Assembly (NCBI GenBank): GCA_947372465.1
Contig: CANBTT010000095.1
Location: 1 to 64,000, forward strand
Source of the DNA: Burkholderiales bacterium
GTDB lineage: Bacteria; Pseudomonadota; Gammaproteobacteria; Burkholderiales; Burkholderiaceae_C
Direction: 5' to 3'
DNA: 64,000 nucleotides
Below, one piece after another: positions 16,706-25,792 of this stretch. Positions within the stretch are counted from its first letter, which is position 1, and each line of letters begins with the position of its first letter. A program made the translations under genes and the position numbers. The notes beneath the pieces were generated by a model that was not told the DNA's origin, made no database searches, and saw only the letters and a program-made list of their open reading frames with translations.

Positions 16706-17611
16706 CTATGCAGATACTTTTTGGGTGATTGGAGGCGTGGGCAAATAGGATTGGCCAGGTTCAACCTTGAAGGTAAAGTCCAAACGCCACCAATCCCCTG
16801 TCACTTGATCAGAGGGGAAGGGTTTGTTGATCTGTTGTTCATATTGACCGACCAAAGCCTGGGTCACACCAAACTGAACATCTGTCACCAAGTAGGGATC
16901 GTCGTTGGAGTAAACCTGTGAAAATTGCGTCTTGATACCGTCCTTGAAGACCAAAAAATGCAGGTGTGCAGGGCGCATATTGTGACGCCCCAGTTTCTTT
17001 AACAAATCGCCCACCAACCCATTGATGGGGATGGGGTAGCCAGAGGGCTTGATGGTTTCGAATTGAAAAAAACCGTTCTCATCGGTTTTAAACCGCCCCC
17101 TGAGGTTCATCTCAGCTTGTTTGGCATCTTGGTTTTCGTAGAGACCCTCATTGGAGGAGTGCCATACATCCACGCGCGCGTCTGCCACAGGCTTTCCGTC
17201 GAGATCTTTTACATAGGCGTTGACCCAAACTCTCTCACCAGGGGTCTTGGAGCGCAAAAGTGAGCCCCCACTGGGCGTGATGGGCGAATCTTCTCTCCAA
17301 AAGGGCCCCATCATGTTGGCTGTGGTTGGCTGCGTTCCCCCCTGGCCATTGTTTTGCAAACACACCAAAGCAGAGACACCCAAGGACCCCGCCATTAAGG
17401 TGACCTCATTGTGAGAGGCGTTGCTTTGTTGTCCAAGGCGGGCAATCAATGCGCAAGCCAAATGGAACTCTGACTCGGTCAATTTCACCTCACTCACAAA
17501 TGCGTGCAAGTGCTTGACCAATTGGGTAAAAATTTCTCTAGAGCGAGGGTCTTCGGTTCGCATCATTTGTTCGAGGACAAAGGCCGTCAATTCTTTGGGC
17601 GTGTTAAGCAT
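16706..17611 (-). CDS. Intradiol ring-cleavage dioxygenase (hydroxyquinol 1,2-dioxygenase-like)
   Basis: A 301-residue non-haem Fe(III) dioxygenase. An N-terminal helical dimerisation domain (1-95) precedes the beta-sandwich core. The four iron ligands are visible: Y158 in E-G-L-Y, Y192 in S-G-Y-P-I-P, and H216 and H218 in R-P-A-H-L-H-F. The length and the G-P-F-W segment near residue 102 fit the hydroxyquinol or catechol 1,2-dioxygenase branch rather than protocatechuate 3,4-dioxygenase. It would cleave between two ring hydroxyls to a muconate or maleylacetate. The operon with an FAH hydrolase, divergent from a decarboxylase-like gene, suggests a decarboxylated di- or trihydroxybenzoate as substrate. 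Confidence 0.9.
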   Translation of the reverse strand: MLNTPKELTAFVLEQMMRTEDPRSREIFTQLVKHLHAFVSEVKLTESEFHLACALIARLGQQSNASHNEVTLMAGSLGVSALVCLQNNGQGGTQPTTANMMGPFWREDSPITPSGGSLLRSKTPGERVWVNAYVKDLDGKPVADARVDVWHSSNEGLYENQDAKQAEMNLRGRFKTDENGFFQFETIKPSGYPIPINGLVGDLLKKLGRHNMRPAHLHFLVFKDGIKTQFSQVYSNDDPYLVTDVQFGVTQALVGQYEQQINKPFPSDQVTGDWWRLDFTFKVEPGQSYLPTPPITQKVSA

Positions 17612-17840
17612 CTTGATGTCGTATAGATTGTTAAAAAAATGAATGGGGCGGGATCAGTCTTCAGATTCAATACAAAAATTGCGTGCTTGAATGCTGGGTG
17701 CTAGAAAAGTTCTCGATTATGACGCCCTTTGACTGGGAAATTAGGGTATCTAAGGGTTTGTACTTGATGCGTGCTATGAGATGATCCAGGGTTAAGAATG
17801 ATTGACGCCCTTTTGTCAAATTAACCTCAAGGATTTTGAA

Positions 17841-18875
17841 TTGAAAACGCCTAAGATCGATATCTACAATCACGTTATGCCCCCATCCTATGTGGAGCTG
17901 GTCAAAAAACACGGCCGCGAAGCGGGCATGATCAAAAGAATGAGCAACCTGAGAATGCTGTGGGACATGCCCGCCAGGGTTGAGATGCTCAAAGCCTGGC
18001 CTGATGTCAAGCAGATCATCTCGCTGGCTGTTCCTTCCCCTGAGATGCTTGGCGGCCCCGAGGAATCACCCCACTTTGCCAGGGTGGCCAATGAAGGCAT
18101 GGCAGAAATTTGTCAAAAGTGGCCCGAGCAGTTCCCAACCTTTGTCGCGTCCTTGCCCATGAACAACACCCAGGCGGCTTTGGAAGAAATGGACCATGCC
18201 ATCAACCACTTGGGCGCAAAAGGTGTTCAAGTGCTGTCCCATGCCAATGGCAAAGCCTTGGATCACCCCGATATTTTTCCTATCTTTGAGCGCATCACCA
18301 ATGTTCATCACCTACCGGTCTGGATGCATCCAACACGACCAGGCTCCAAGCCTGATTACGACACAGAAGACAAATCAAAGTATGAGATTTGGCAAGTTTT
18401 GGGCTGGCCTTACGAAACAAGTGTGGCCATGTCTCGAATGGTATTTTCTGGCTTGTTTGACAAATTGCCAGACTTGAAGCTGATCACTCACCACTGCGGC
18501 GGGATGCTGCCTTATTTCTCTGGACGCGCTGAGACACTCTGGGCCCAATTGGGCTCAAGGAGCGTGGACGGCTCAGAGGCACAGGTGCTCAAAGACTTAA
18601 AGAAAAAACCCATGGAGTACTTCAAAATGTTTTATGGAGATACCGTCTTGGGCGGCTCCTCCTCAGCACTGCAATGTGGACTTGATTTTTTTGGATCAGA
18701 ACACGTGGTCTTTGCAAGTGATTGTCCCTTTGATCCTGAGGAAGGCCCCATGTTCATTCGTGAAGGCATTCGCTCCATTGAGACTTTGAATTTACCAGAG
18801 GAAGATGCCAGGCGCATATATTTCGGCAACGCTTTTAAGCTCCTGGGCTGGAAGGATGAAGACACGGCCAAGTAA
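17841..18875 (+). CDS. Amidohydrolase-2 (ACMSD-like) family protein, possible aromatic decarboxylase
   Basis: A 344-residue TIM-barrel enzyme of the family that includes ACMSD and gamma-resorcylate decarboxylase. The start is a TTG chosen because AAGGA lies seven bases before it; another in-frame TTG lies 39 bases earlier. Metal-site candidates are H11 in D-I-Y-N-H-V, the H of W-M-H-P-T, H-H of I-T-H-H-C-G-G and D of A-S-D-C-P-F-D. The first ligand of the usual H-x-H is replaced by Tyr (Y9), which occurs in a sub-branch of the family. It is divergent from the intradiol dioxygenase and precedes an ABC importer, so a non-oxidative decarboxylation of an imported aromatic acid is a reasonable guess. 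Confidence 0.85.
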   Translation: MKTPKIDIYNHVMPPSYVELVKKHGREAGMIKRMSNLRMLWDMPARVEMLKAWPDVKQIISLAVPSPEMLGGPEESPHFARVANEGMAEICQKWPEQFPTFVASLPMNNTQAALEEMDHAINHLGAKGVQVLSHANGKALDHPDIFPIFERITNVHHLPVWMHPTRPGSKPDYDTEDKSKYEIWQVLGWPYETSVAMSRMVFSGLFDKLPDLKLITHHCGGMLPYFSGRAETLWAQLGSRSVDGSEAQVLKDLKKKPMEYFKMFYGDTVLGGSSSALQCGLDFFGSEHVVFASDCPFDPEEGPMFIREGIRSIETLNLPEEDARRIYFGNAFKLLGWKDEDTAK

Positions 18876-19091
18876 AAACGCGCTGTCGATTAGGTGATTT
18901 CCCTTGGTGTGAATGCGTTTCCTTCAAGTATATTCATTCATCATAAAGCGCAAGGGTCTTGATCCAAGTCAGAGAAACTGTGATTTATTTAAGTAAGATG
19001 CGAGAGTCAAAATAAGAGAGCTTTGCGCTCCGAAACAACTTTCCATTTTTCCCCTTTTGCATATCGATTTAATTATTTTTGGAGACGGTAC

Positions 19092-20321
19092 ATGAAACAG
19101 ATCATTCAATTAAGCTTGGCATCAAGTTTATTGCTCAGCGCAGGACTTTCTTGGTCACAAGAAACCATCAAAATTGGTGTCAGTGGTCCCTACACGGGCG
19201 GCTCCTCTTCAATGGGTGTGAGCATGCGAGATGGCGTCAGATTGGCCGCGGATGAAATCAACAAAGCCGGCGGCGTCTTGGGTAAAAAAATTCAACTCAT
19301 TGAACGCGATGATGAGGCAAAGAACGAGCGCGGCGTACAAATCGCACAAGAGTTGATCAACAAAGAGCAAGTGGTTGCAACCGTTGGCTTTATCAATACG
19401 GGTGTCGCACAAGCAGCTCAACGCTTTTATCAAGAGGCCAAGATCCCAGTGATGAACAACGTTGCGACTGGCTCCATCCTCACTCAACAATTCAAAGCGC
19501 CCGAATACACTGAAAACTACATTTTTAGAAATGCCGCACATGACAGCATTCAAGCGCCCATGATCGTAGAAGAGGCGGTGGTTCGCAGGGGCTTTAAAAA
19601 GGTTGCCATTTTGGCGGACTCTACCAACTACGGTCAGCTGGGATTGTCAGACCTAGAAAAAGCCTTGGCCTCCAAAAACATCAAGGCCGTGGCCGTTGAA
19701 AAATTCAATATTAAAGATATTGACATGACCGCTCAGTTGCTAAAAGCCAAAGAAGCAGGCGCTGAAGTGATCTTGACTTACGGCATTGGCCCAGAATTGG
19801 CTCAAATCGCCAATGGCATGACCAAGCTTGGATGGAAAGTTCCCATGATCGGCAGCTGGACCTTGTCGATGGCCAACTTCATTGACAACGCGGGTCAAGG
19901 TGGCCAAGGTGCACGCATGCCACAAACCTTCATTCAAGAGCCCAACACAGTCAAGAGAAAAGCCTTTATCGATGCTTACCTCAAGACCTTCAAGCCCAAG
20001 AACAACCGCATTGACTCCCCCGTGTCTGCAGCACAAGCCTATGACTCGATTTACCTCTTGGCTGCTGCGATCAAACAAGCTGGCTCTACAAATGGTGTAA
20101 AAATCAAAGACGCCCTTGAGAATTTACAAACCAAGGTTGAAGGCGTTGTCACCGTTTATGACCACCCTTACACCAAAGACGACCACGAAGCCATCACTGC
20201 GAACATTCCTGTGTTTGGTGAAGTTAAAAGTGGAAAAGTGGTCTACGCATACCAAGAAGACCAAGAAAAAGGTGCTGATTTGCGCTTAAAAGACAAAAAA
20301 GCCGCAACTGCAAAAAAATAA
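19092..20321 (+). CDS. Branched-chain-type ABC transporter substrate-binding protein
   Basis: A 409-residue periplasmic receptor of the LivK/Leu-Ile-Val-binding type. The signal peptide ends near residue 20 (L-S-W-S-Q), followed by E-T-I-K-I-G-V-S-G-P-Y-T-G-G, the family's opening strand. GGAGA lies seven bases before the ATG. The receptor begins a five-gene importer set (receptor, LivH, fused LivM-LivG, LivF). Such systems carry amino acids, urea or aromatic acids; the neighbouring decarboxylase and ring-cleavage dioxygenase suggest an aromatic acid. An intrinsic terminator directly behind the gene probably sets receptor levels above those of the membrane parts. Confidence 0.93.
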   Translation: MKQIIQLSLASSLLLSAGLSWSQETIKIGVSGPYTGGSSSMGVSMRDGVRLAADEINKAGGVLGKKIQLIERDDEAKNERGVQIAQELINKEQVVATVGFINTGVAQAAQRFYQEAKIPVMNNVATGSILTQQFKAPEYTENYIFRNAAHDSIQAPMIVEEAVVRRGFKKVAILADSTNYGQLGLSDLEKALASKNIKAVAVEKFNIKDIDMTAQLLKAKEAGAEVILTYGIGPELAQIANGMTKLGWKVPMIGSWTLSMANFIDNAGQGGQGARMPQTFIQEPNTVKRKAFIDAYLKTFKPKNNRIDSPVSAAQAYDSIYLLAAAIKQAGSTNGVKIKDALENLQTKVEGVVTVYDHPYTKDDHEAITANIPVFGEVKSGKVVYAYQEDQEKGADLRLKDKKAATAKK

Positions 20322-20350
20322 ATAAGCAATTAGAGGCGCTTTGAGCGCTG

Positions 20351-20386
20351 AGCACTGTTTCCCAATGGGTCACAGTGCTTTTTTTT
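20351..20386 (+). terminator. Terminator/attenuator between receptor and permease genes
   Basis: An 8-bp stem (AGCACTGT with ACAGTGCT) and eight T residues follow the receptor stop by 30 bases. Since the permease genes continue on the same strand, partial read-through is expected, a common way to make more receptor than transporter. Confidence 0.85.
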
Positions 20387-20435
20387 GTGTTAAATTTAGG
20401 CGGTTTCTCTCACCCTTACTCAGAAAAAAAGATCC

Positions 20436-21314
20436 ATGGAAATATTACTGCAACTGATCTACAGCGGAATCGCACTAGGGATGATCTATGCCGTCATTGC
20501 ATTTGGCTATCAATTGACATTCGCCACATCAGACACCTTGAATTTTGGCCAAGGAGAGGCGCTCATGCTAGGCGCTCTTTTTGGGCTGACTTTGGTCGAT
20601 GGCATGGGCATGAATTATTGGCTTGCGATCCCTTTGGTATGCATTTTTGGACTTCTTCAAGGCGCCTTGGTGGAACGCATTGGTGTTCGACCTGCCATTA
20701 AGATCAAAAGCGAATTTGGCTGGATCATGTCCACCATTGCCCTAGGGATTATTTTCAAAAATGTGGCTGAAAACATTTGGGGCAGAGATGACTTGCGCTT
20801 TCCCTCTCCCCTTGATGAGTCGCCCATCAAACTCTTTGGCGCCAATGTGCTTCCAATGGAAATTTTGGTGATCTCTGGTGCCTTGTTCATGATGTTGGCC
20901 GTTGAGTTCTTCAACCGAAAAACAATTTACGGCAAGGCCGTGGTGGCCACCTTTAACGACCGCGATGCGGCCAAACTCATGGGCATCAACACCGGTTTGG
21001 TGATCACGTTTTCATATGCCATGTCGTCTCTGACCGCTGCTTTTGCAGGCATTTTGATTGCTCCCCTCACACTGACGGGTGCCACCATGGGCTCGGTGCT
21101 GGGACTCAAAGCTTTTGCGGTTGCCATCATCGGCGGCTTGACCAGTGGCATGGGCATTGTGGTGGGCGGCATCTTGCTCGGCATTGCTGAGACAACCACG
21201 GGCTTTTATATTTCAACGGGTTACAAGGATGTGCCAGGCTTGGTGCTTTTGTTGATGGTCTTGGCCGTCAAACCTGCTGGCTTGTTCGGCAAAACAGCGA
21301 TCAAAAAGGTCTGA
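20436..21314 (+). CDS. livH: ABC transporter permease LivH
   Basis: A 292-residue inner-membrane permease with about eight hydrophobic helices, of the LivH type: it opens with Q-L-I-Y-S-G-I-A-L-G-M-I-Y-A and has the conserved N-D-R-D-A-A-K-L-M-G-I-N cytoplasmic loop near residue 180 that contacts the ATPases. It pairs with the permease half of the following fusion protein; only two bases separate the genes. Confidence 0.93.
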   Translation: MEILLQLIYSGIALGMIYAVIAFGYQLTFATSDTLNFGQGEALMLGALFGLTLVDGMGMNYWLAIPLVCIFGLLQGALVERIGVRPAIKIKSEFGWIMSTIALGIIFKNVAENIWGRDDLRFPSPLDESPIKLFGANVLPMEILVISGALFMMLAVEFFNRKTIYGKAVVATFNDRDAAKLMGINTGLVITFSYAMSSLTAAFAGILIAPLTLTGATMGSVLGLKAFAVAIIGGLTSGMGIVVGGILLGIAETTTGFYISTGYKDVPGLVLLLMVLAVKPAGLFGKTAIKKV

Positions 21315-21316
21315 TC

Positions 21317-23278
21317 ATGATGAAGAAATCGTTTGTTGTTGCCTTGATTGCACTGATCGGTGCGGCGCTGGTTCCCCTGATCACGCCCAACCCCTATTAC
21401 ATTCATTTGGTGGAGACGATCATGATCTACTCCATTTTGCTCTTTGGGCTCGATATTGTGGTGGGCTACACGGGTCAAGTCTCCTTGGGACACTCAGGTC
21501 TATTTGGGATTGGTGCCTACACGGTGGGTGTGATGTTCATGAAATTTGCTGCACCGCTTTGGCTCATCTTGCCAGCCAGCATCTTCATCACTGCGCTTTT
21601 TGGTGCCATTTTGGCCCTTCCTGCATTGAAGGTCTCAGGCCCCTATCTGGCAATGGTGACTTTGGCATTTGGCACGATCATTCAAATTTTGATCAACGAA
21701 ATGACCTTCCTGACTGAAGGCCCCTTGGGCGTCAAAATACCCAAACCACAAATTGCCGGCATCAAACTGGATGACCGTGATTTTTATTGGTTGGTGTGCG
21801 CGATGCTTGCGCTTTCTCTTTTGGTGGTGCATCGCATTTTGAGGTCCCATTTGGGTCGCGCCTTTGAGGCCTTGAGGGGCTCACCTGTTGCATCTGATTG
21901 CATGGGGGTATCGGTTTACAGATACAAAGTTTATGCGTTCGTCATCAGCGCAGGTTTCGCTGGTTTGGCGGGAAGTTTGTACGCCTACTCTGAGCAATAC
22001 ATTTCACCCAACACGTACAACTTTGAACTCACCGTCTTGTTCCTCTTGGCCATCATCATGGGTGGGCGCAAGACCCGAAGTGGTGCCATCTTGGGCGCCA
22101 CCATCATTGTGCTGCTGCCAAAACTATTGGACGACATAGAGATTTTCAGAATCGTTGCCACCATTGCTTGCGCTTTGATTGTGCTTGGCGCTTTGATTGG
22201 ATTGATCAAAAATTGGCTCACCCTCAATTCGGTGTTGGTGCCTGTCATTGGCACCCTTGGATTGGCTGTTTTTTCATACCAATTAGAAAACATCACCGAT
22301 TGGCGACTGAGCATTTTTGGCCTCATGATTTTGTTTGTCGTCTACTATTTGCAAGACGGCATCATTGGCTTCATGAACAAATTGCTCTCAGCACAAAGAG
22401 CTTTGAGCGATCAACAAGACCTCAAACTCCATCAAGATCACTTGGCCCAAGAGGGCAACAAGGAGAGCGCCTTTGAGCGCAGTGCAGACGTCTCGACCGC
22501 AGACGAGCGGTCGGCAGATTTGTTGGTGGCCAAAGAGGTTTTGATGCAATTTGGTGGTCTCAAGGCCATCAACATGGTGGACCTTCGCGTCAAACGTGGT
22601 GAGATCCATGGGCTCATAGGCCCCAATGGATCCGGCAAAAGCACCATGATGAACGTGCTCACAGGTATTTACACGCCAACGGCTGGACACATTGACTTCA
22701 AAGGGCACACCGTCATCGGCAAGACGTCCTCTGAAATTGCGCTCTCTGGTATTGCTAGAACCTTTCAAAATGTTCAACTTTTTGGTGAAATGACGGCCCT
22801 TCAAAACGTCCTTGTTGGACTTCATCACACCTTTAAAAGCAATCTATTGGATGTGGCACTGGCATCTTCTCGTTACAAGCGAGAGGATGATCACGCCACC
22901 CACCGCGCATATGCGCTGTTGGATTTTGTGGGTCTGGGCTCTTTGGCAGGAGAGCAAGCGCGCAATTTACCATACGGCAAACAGCGCTTGCTGGAAATCG
23001 CAAGAGCACTGGCCTTGGACCCCGAGTTGCTGCTTTTGGATGAACCCGCGGCAGGTCTGACTGCGCCGGATATCAAAGAGTTGATCGCCATCATCCGCAA
23101 GATCAGAGATCATCACATCACAGTGATTTTGATTGAGCACCACATGGATGTGGTGATGAGCATCTGTGACACGGTCTCTGTCTTGGATTTTGGTCAAAAA
23201 ATTGCTGAAGGCAAACCATTGGATGTTCAATCCAATGAAAAAGTGATTGAGGCTTACCTGGGCGGCAGCGCAGCATAA
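21317..23278 (+). CDS. Fused ABC transporter permease LivM and ATPase LivG
   Basis: A 653-residue two-in-one protein. Residues 1-360 are a LivM-type permease, with Y-T-G-Q-V-S-L-G-H-S-G-L-F-G-I-G-A-Y near residue 50. After a charged linker (about 365-405) comes a LivG ATPase: Walker A G-P-N-G-S-G-K-S-T near 435, a signature region L-P-Y-G-K-Q-R-L-L-E-I near 551, Walker B L-L-L-D-E-P near 573 and the H-loop in I-E-H-H-M-D. The fusion is known in Burkholderiales branched-chain-type importers and forces one ATPase to stay with one permease. No frameshift or stop interrupts it. Confidence 0.94.
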   Translation: MMKKSFVVALIALIGAALVPLITPNPYYIHLVETIMIYSILLFGLDIVVGYTGQVSLGHSGLFGIGAYTVGVMFMKFAAPLWLILPASIFITALFGAILALPALKVSGPYLAMVTLAFGTIIQILINEMTFLTEGPLGVKIPKPQIAGIKLDDRDFYWLVCAMLALSLLVVHRILRSHLGRAFEALRGSPVASDCMGVSVYRYKVYAFVISAGFAGLAGSLYAYSEQYISPNTYNFELTVLFLLAIIMGGRKTRSGAILGATIIVLLPKLLDDIEIFRIVATIACALIVLGALIGLIKNWLTLNSVLVPVIGTLGLAVFSYQLENITDWRLSIFGLMILFVVYYLQDGIIGFMNKLLSAQRALSDQQDLKLHQDHLAQEGNKESAFERSADVSTADERSADLLVAKEVLMQFGGLKAINMVDLRVKRGEIHGLIGPNGSGKSTMMNVLTGIYTPTAGHIDFKGHTVIGKTSSEIALSGIARTFQNVQLFGEMTALQNVLVGLHHTFKSNLLDVALASSRYKREDDHATHRAYALLDFVGLGSLAGEQARNLPYGKQRLLEIARALALDPELLLLDEPAAGLTAPDIKELIAIIRKIRDHHITVILIEHHMDVVMSICDTVSVLDFGQKIAEGKPLDVQSNEKVIEAYLGGSAA

Positions 23279-23295
23279 TGAAATGGGAATCATAG

Positions 23296-24018
23296 ATGTT
23301 ACAGATCAAAAATCTTGAAGCCGGATACGGCAAGGTTCACGTCTTGCAAGGAATCTCCATTGAGGTCCCCAAGGGTCAAGTCGTCACCTTGATTGGCTCC
23401 AACGGAGCGGGAAAGACCACCACCATGCGCGCGGTGTCTGGCATGATCAGGCCCTCAGCTGGAGAGATCACACTCAATGGAAAACGAATCGATCAGCTCG
23501 AGTCCAATCAAATAGCCAAGCTGGGTTTGGCACACTCGCCCGAAGGACGGCGCGTGTTTGCCACCATGACGGTCACTGACAATTTGTTGCTTGGCGCTTT
23601 TCCAAGGCTCACGGGCTCACGCCCAAAAGGTGACGTTCAAGCCGATCTTGAGCGTGCGATGGAGCTGTTTCCTCGGCTCAAGGAGCGTCGCCAACAACTT
23701 GCTGGGACTTTGTCAGGTGGAGAGCAACAAATGCTGGCGATGGCACGCGCGGTCATGCTCAACCCAGAGGTGGTGCTGCTTGATGAGCCCTCTATGGGCT
23801 TGGCGCCCATTTTGGTGGAAGAGGTCTTTCGGATCATTGCGAGACTCAAGCAAGAGGGTGTCACCATGCTGCTTGTTGAGCAATTTGCTGCAGCCGCACT
23901 GAAAGTTGCCGACTATGGCTACGTTTTAGAAAACGGCCGCATCTCCGTCCACGGAGAAGCATCGAAATTGATGAACGACTCGGCCGTGAGAGCCGCTTAC
24001 CTGGGTGGCTCACACTGA
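23296..24018 (+). CDS. livF: ABC transporter ATP-binding protein LivF
   Basis: A 240-residue ATPase, the second nucleotide-binding subunit of the importer. Walker A is G-S-N-G-A-G-K-T-T near residue 35, the signature is L-S-G-G-E-Q-Q near 141, Walker B is V-V-L-L-D-E-P-S and the C-terminal G-R-I-S-V-H-G-E-A is typical of LivF. It starts 17 bases after the fusion gene. A terminator follows, closing the operon. Confidence 0.94.
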   Translation: MLQIKNLEAGYGKVHVLQGISIEVPKGQVVTLIGSNGAGKTTTMRAVSGMIRPSAGEITLNGKRIDQLESNQIAKLGLAHSPEGRRVFATMTVTDNLLLGAFPRLTGSRPKGDVQADLERAMELFPRLKERRQQLAGTLSGGEQQMLAMARAVMLNPEVVLLDEPSMGLAPILVEEVFRIIARLKQEGVTMLLVEQFAAAALKVADYGYVLENGRISVHGEASKLMNDSAVRAAYLGGSH

Positions 24019-24029
24019 AAAATAAAAAA

Positions 24030-24060
24030 GCCCTGTGACCTTTGAAGGGGACAGGGCCAT
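24030..24060. terminator. Bidirectional intrinsic terminator after livF
   Basis: GCCCTGT pairs with ACAGGGC around a 14-base loop. A T-run follows on the plus side and an A-run (AAAAAA) precedes it, so it can also end the convergent glycine-zipper gene on the minus strand. Confidence 0.8.
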
Positions 24061-24099
24061 TTTGTACTTGCGGCATGCGCATGGGTCAAGGCAAGATGT

Positions 24100-24798
24100 T
24101 CACCTCCATCGCCCGCCGTGGTAGCCACCCCAACCTCCTCCACGCCAGTAATAGCCTAGACCAATCCCTACAGCCAAGGGATAGCCATAATTGGGATATG
24201 CATAAGGATAGGGCATGGGGTTGACATACACGGGTTGAGGCGCATAGATCGGTTGATTGGCATACACGGGCGGGTTCACCCCCACCGTCTCATTGACTTG
24301 CACAGGGGGCGCATTGGCCACGGCAGGGGTCAGTTGTATGCTCAGCGTGGGACCTGGGTCGCTGGGCATGATCACGTCATACTGCTTTCCAGCATATTCA
24401 TAGACCACCTTGTAATGCATGACTCGGCTTTGTAAGGTGTATTGGGTCGAGCATTGCTGCACGTTTTGTAAGGGACTGGAGGATGACTCCACTTTGTCGC
24501 CCAAAATCGCTCCCCCCATCATCCCAAGGGCTGTTGCGGCTGCGTTGCCGCCGCCTTGGCCCAATGCATTTCCAATGACCCCGCCAGCGATGGCCCCCAT
24601 GACGGCACCCGCCCCGGATTTGGGCTCTTGCACAGCAATAGAGACGTTTTGGCAGCTCTGTTGCGGCACATTGACTTGTTGCACAATGGGCGTGCTCGAG
24701 AGGACTCTCGCTTGCTCATAGGACCAAGCGCTCAAAGCCGTTAAAGCGCTTAAAGGCAACAATGAGAGCCAATGTTTCAAAGTCGTTTTAGTTTTCAA
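24100..24798 (-). CDS. Glycine-zipper 2TM-domain envelope protein
   Basis: A 232-residue exported protein. An N-terminal hydrophobic segment (10-25) serves as signal or anchor. Residues about 63-100 hold a glycine zipper (G-A-V-M-G-A-I-A-G-G-V-I-G-N-A-L-G-Q then a second G-rich helix), the 2TM motif found in Rickettsia 17-kDa-like surface antigens. A domain with two cysteines precedes and follows it, and the tail is Pro/Tyr-rich, ending in Gly/Tyr/Trp repeats. Function is unknown; the family is linked to outer-membrane structure. GGAG lies close upstream of the start. It converges on livF. Confidence 0.88.
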   Translation of the reverse strand: MKTKTTLKHWLSLLPLSALTALSAWSYEQARVLSSTPIVQQVNVPQQSCQNVSIAVQEPKSGAGAVMGAIAGGVIGNALGQGGGNAAATALGMMGGAILGDKVESSSSPLQNVQQCSTQYTLQSRVMHYKVVYEYAGKQYDVIMPSDPGPTLSIQLTPAVANAPPVQVNETVGVNPPVYANQPIYAPQPVYVNPMPYPYAYPNYGYPLAVGIGLGYYWRGGGWGGYHGGRWR

Positions 24799-25106
24799 AA
24801 TGAGCTCCTTGTGAACTTTAGAGATTGATTATCAAGCTTTTATGGCAACACCAGTTAACTTTTAGGTTAATATGGTGTAAAGACCATGCACGCTTCTTCT
24901 CAACCCTGGTGCACCGCATTTGACAATTGACGTTTAATTTTCACTCGCGAGAACACACAACTGCACCAAGGAAAACCCTTGATTGTTTTTGGACTCGCAA
25001 ACCATCCGTAGTTAATTCGCACCAACTTACTACTGGGATTCTTCTTAATTTGCTAAGCTTGATATAAGATCTTTGATTCGTTTGAGTCTCTAAAGGAAAC
25101 ATGCTC
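24799..25106. other. Divergent intergenic region, glycine-zipper gene / parA-like gene
   Basis: About 308 bases between two divergent genes. It must hold both promoters, but I could not assign boxes with confidence. No RNA gene or strong hairpin was seen. Confidence 0.5.
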
Positions 25107-25724
25107 ATGAGTGTCGTGGCAGTCGCGAATATCAAAGGCGGGGTAGGTAAATCAACCATCGCCACCAATATTGCAGGTTATTTTGCGACACAAGGGCACC
25201 GTGTTGCTTTGGGTGACATAGATCGTCAACAATCCTCTCAACTTTGGTTGGGCTTGCGCCCAACGAACATATCAAGGATTGAGAGTTGGCGCATCAACTT
25301 TGACAACATCATTCCTGCACCTCAAGACATTGAACACGCAGTCATCGACACGCCTGCGGGTCTTCATGGCTGGCGACTCAAGGAGGTCTTGAACATCTCC
25401 GACAAAATATTGGTCCCTATTCAGCCCAGCATCTTTGATATTTTTGCATCAAGAGAGTTTTTAAATGAACTCAACGCTTATAAAAAAATCAAAAAATTCT
25501 CCATTGGCATCGTCGGCATGCGGGTGGATGAAAGAACCATTGCTGCGGGCAAACTCAAAGAGTTCATGGACGCGCTTGAAATACCCATTGTGGGCTTCAT
25601 TCGAGACACGCAGTACTACATCCAAATGGCCGCCCATGGGTTTAGCCTCTTTGACATGTCCCCTAAAAGGGTGGCCCGAGATTTAGAGCAATGGCAGCCC
25701 ATTGTGAATTGGTTGGAGCACTAG
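25107..25724 (+). CDS. Orphan ParA/MinD-family ATPase
   Basis: A 205-residue deviant Walker ATPase. K-G-G-V-G-K-S-T (residues 10-17) is the ParA-type P-loop, D-I-D-R-Q-Q-S-S carries the Walker A' region and V-I-D-T-P-A-G the Walker B region. The length matches the short ParA/VirC1-like class without an N-terminal DNA-binding domain. The second of two nearby ATGs is chosen, nine bases after AAGGA. No ParB or parS-like repeats lie beside it, so it is unlikely to be the main chromosome or a plasmid partition system; positioning of a protein cargo or a relic are alternatives. Confidence 0.9.
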   Translation: MSVVAVANIKGGVGKSTIATNIAGYFATQGHRVALGDIDRQQSSQLWLGLRPTNISRIESWRINFDNIIPAPQDIEHAVIDTPAGLHGWRLKEVLNISDKILVPIQPSIFDIFASREFLNELNAYKKIKKFSIGIVGMRVDERTIAAGKLKEFMDALEIPIVGFIRDTQYYIQMAAHGFSLFDMSPKRVARDLEQWQPIVNWLEH

Positions 25725-25792
25725 GCCTGGCCTTGGGCAATGTGTTGGCGCATCCACGGTGCTGACGGCCCTTTTAAGAGAAACTTGCGCGC

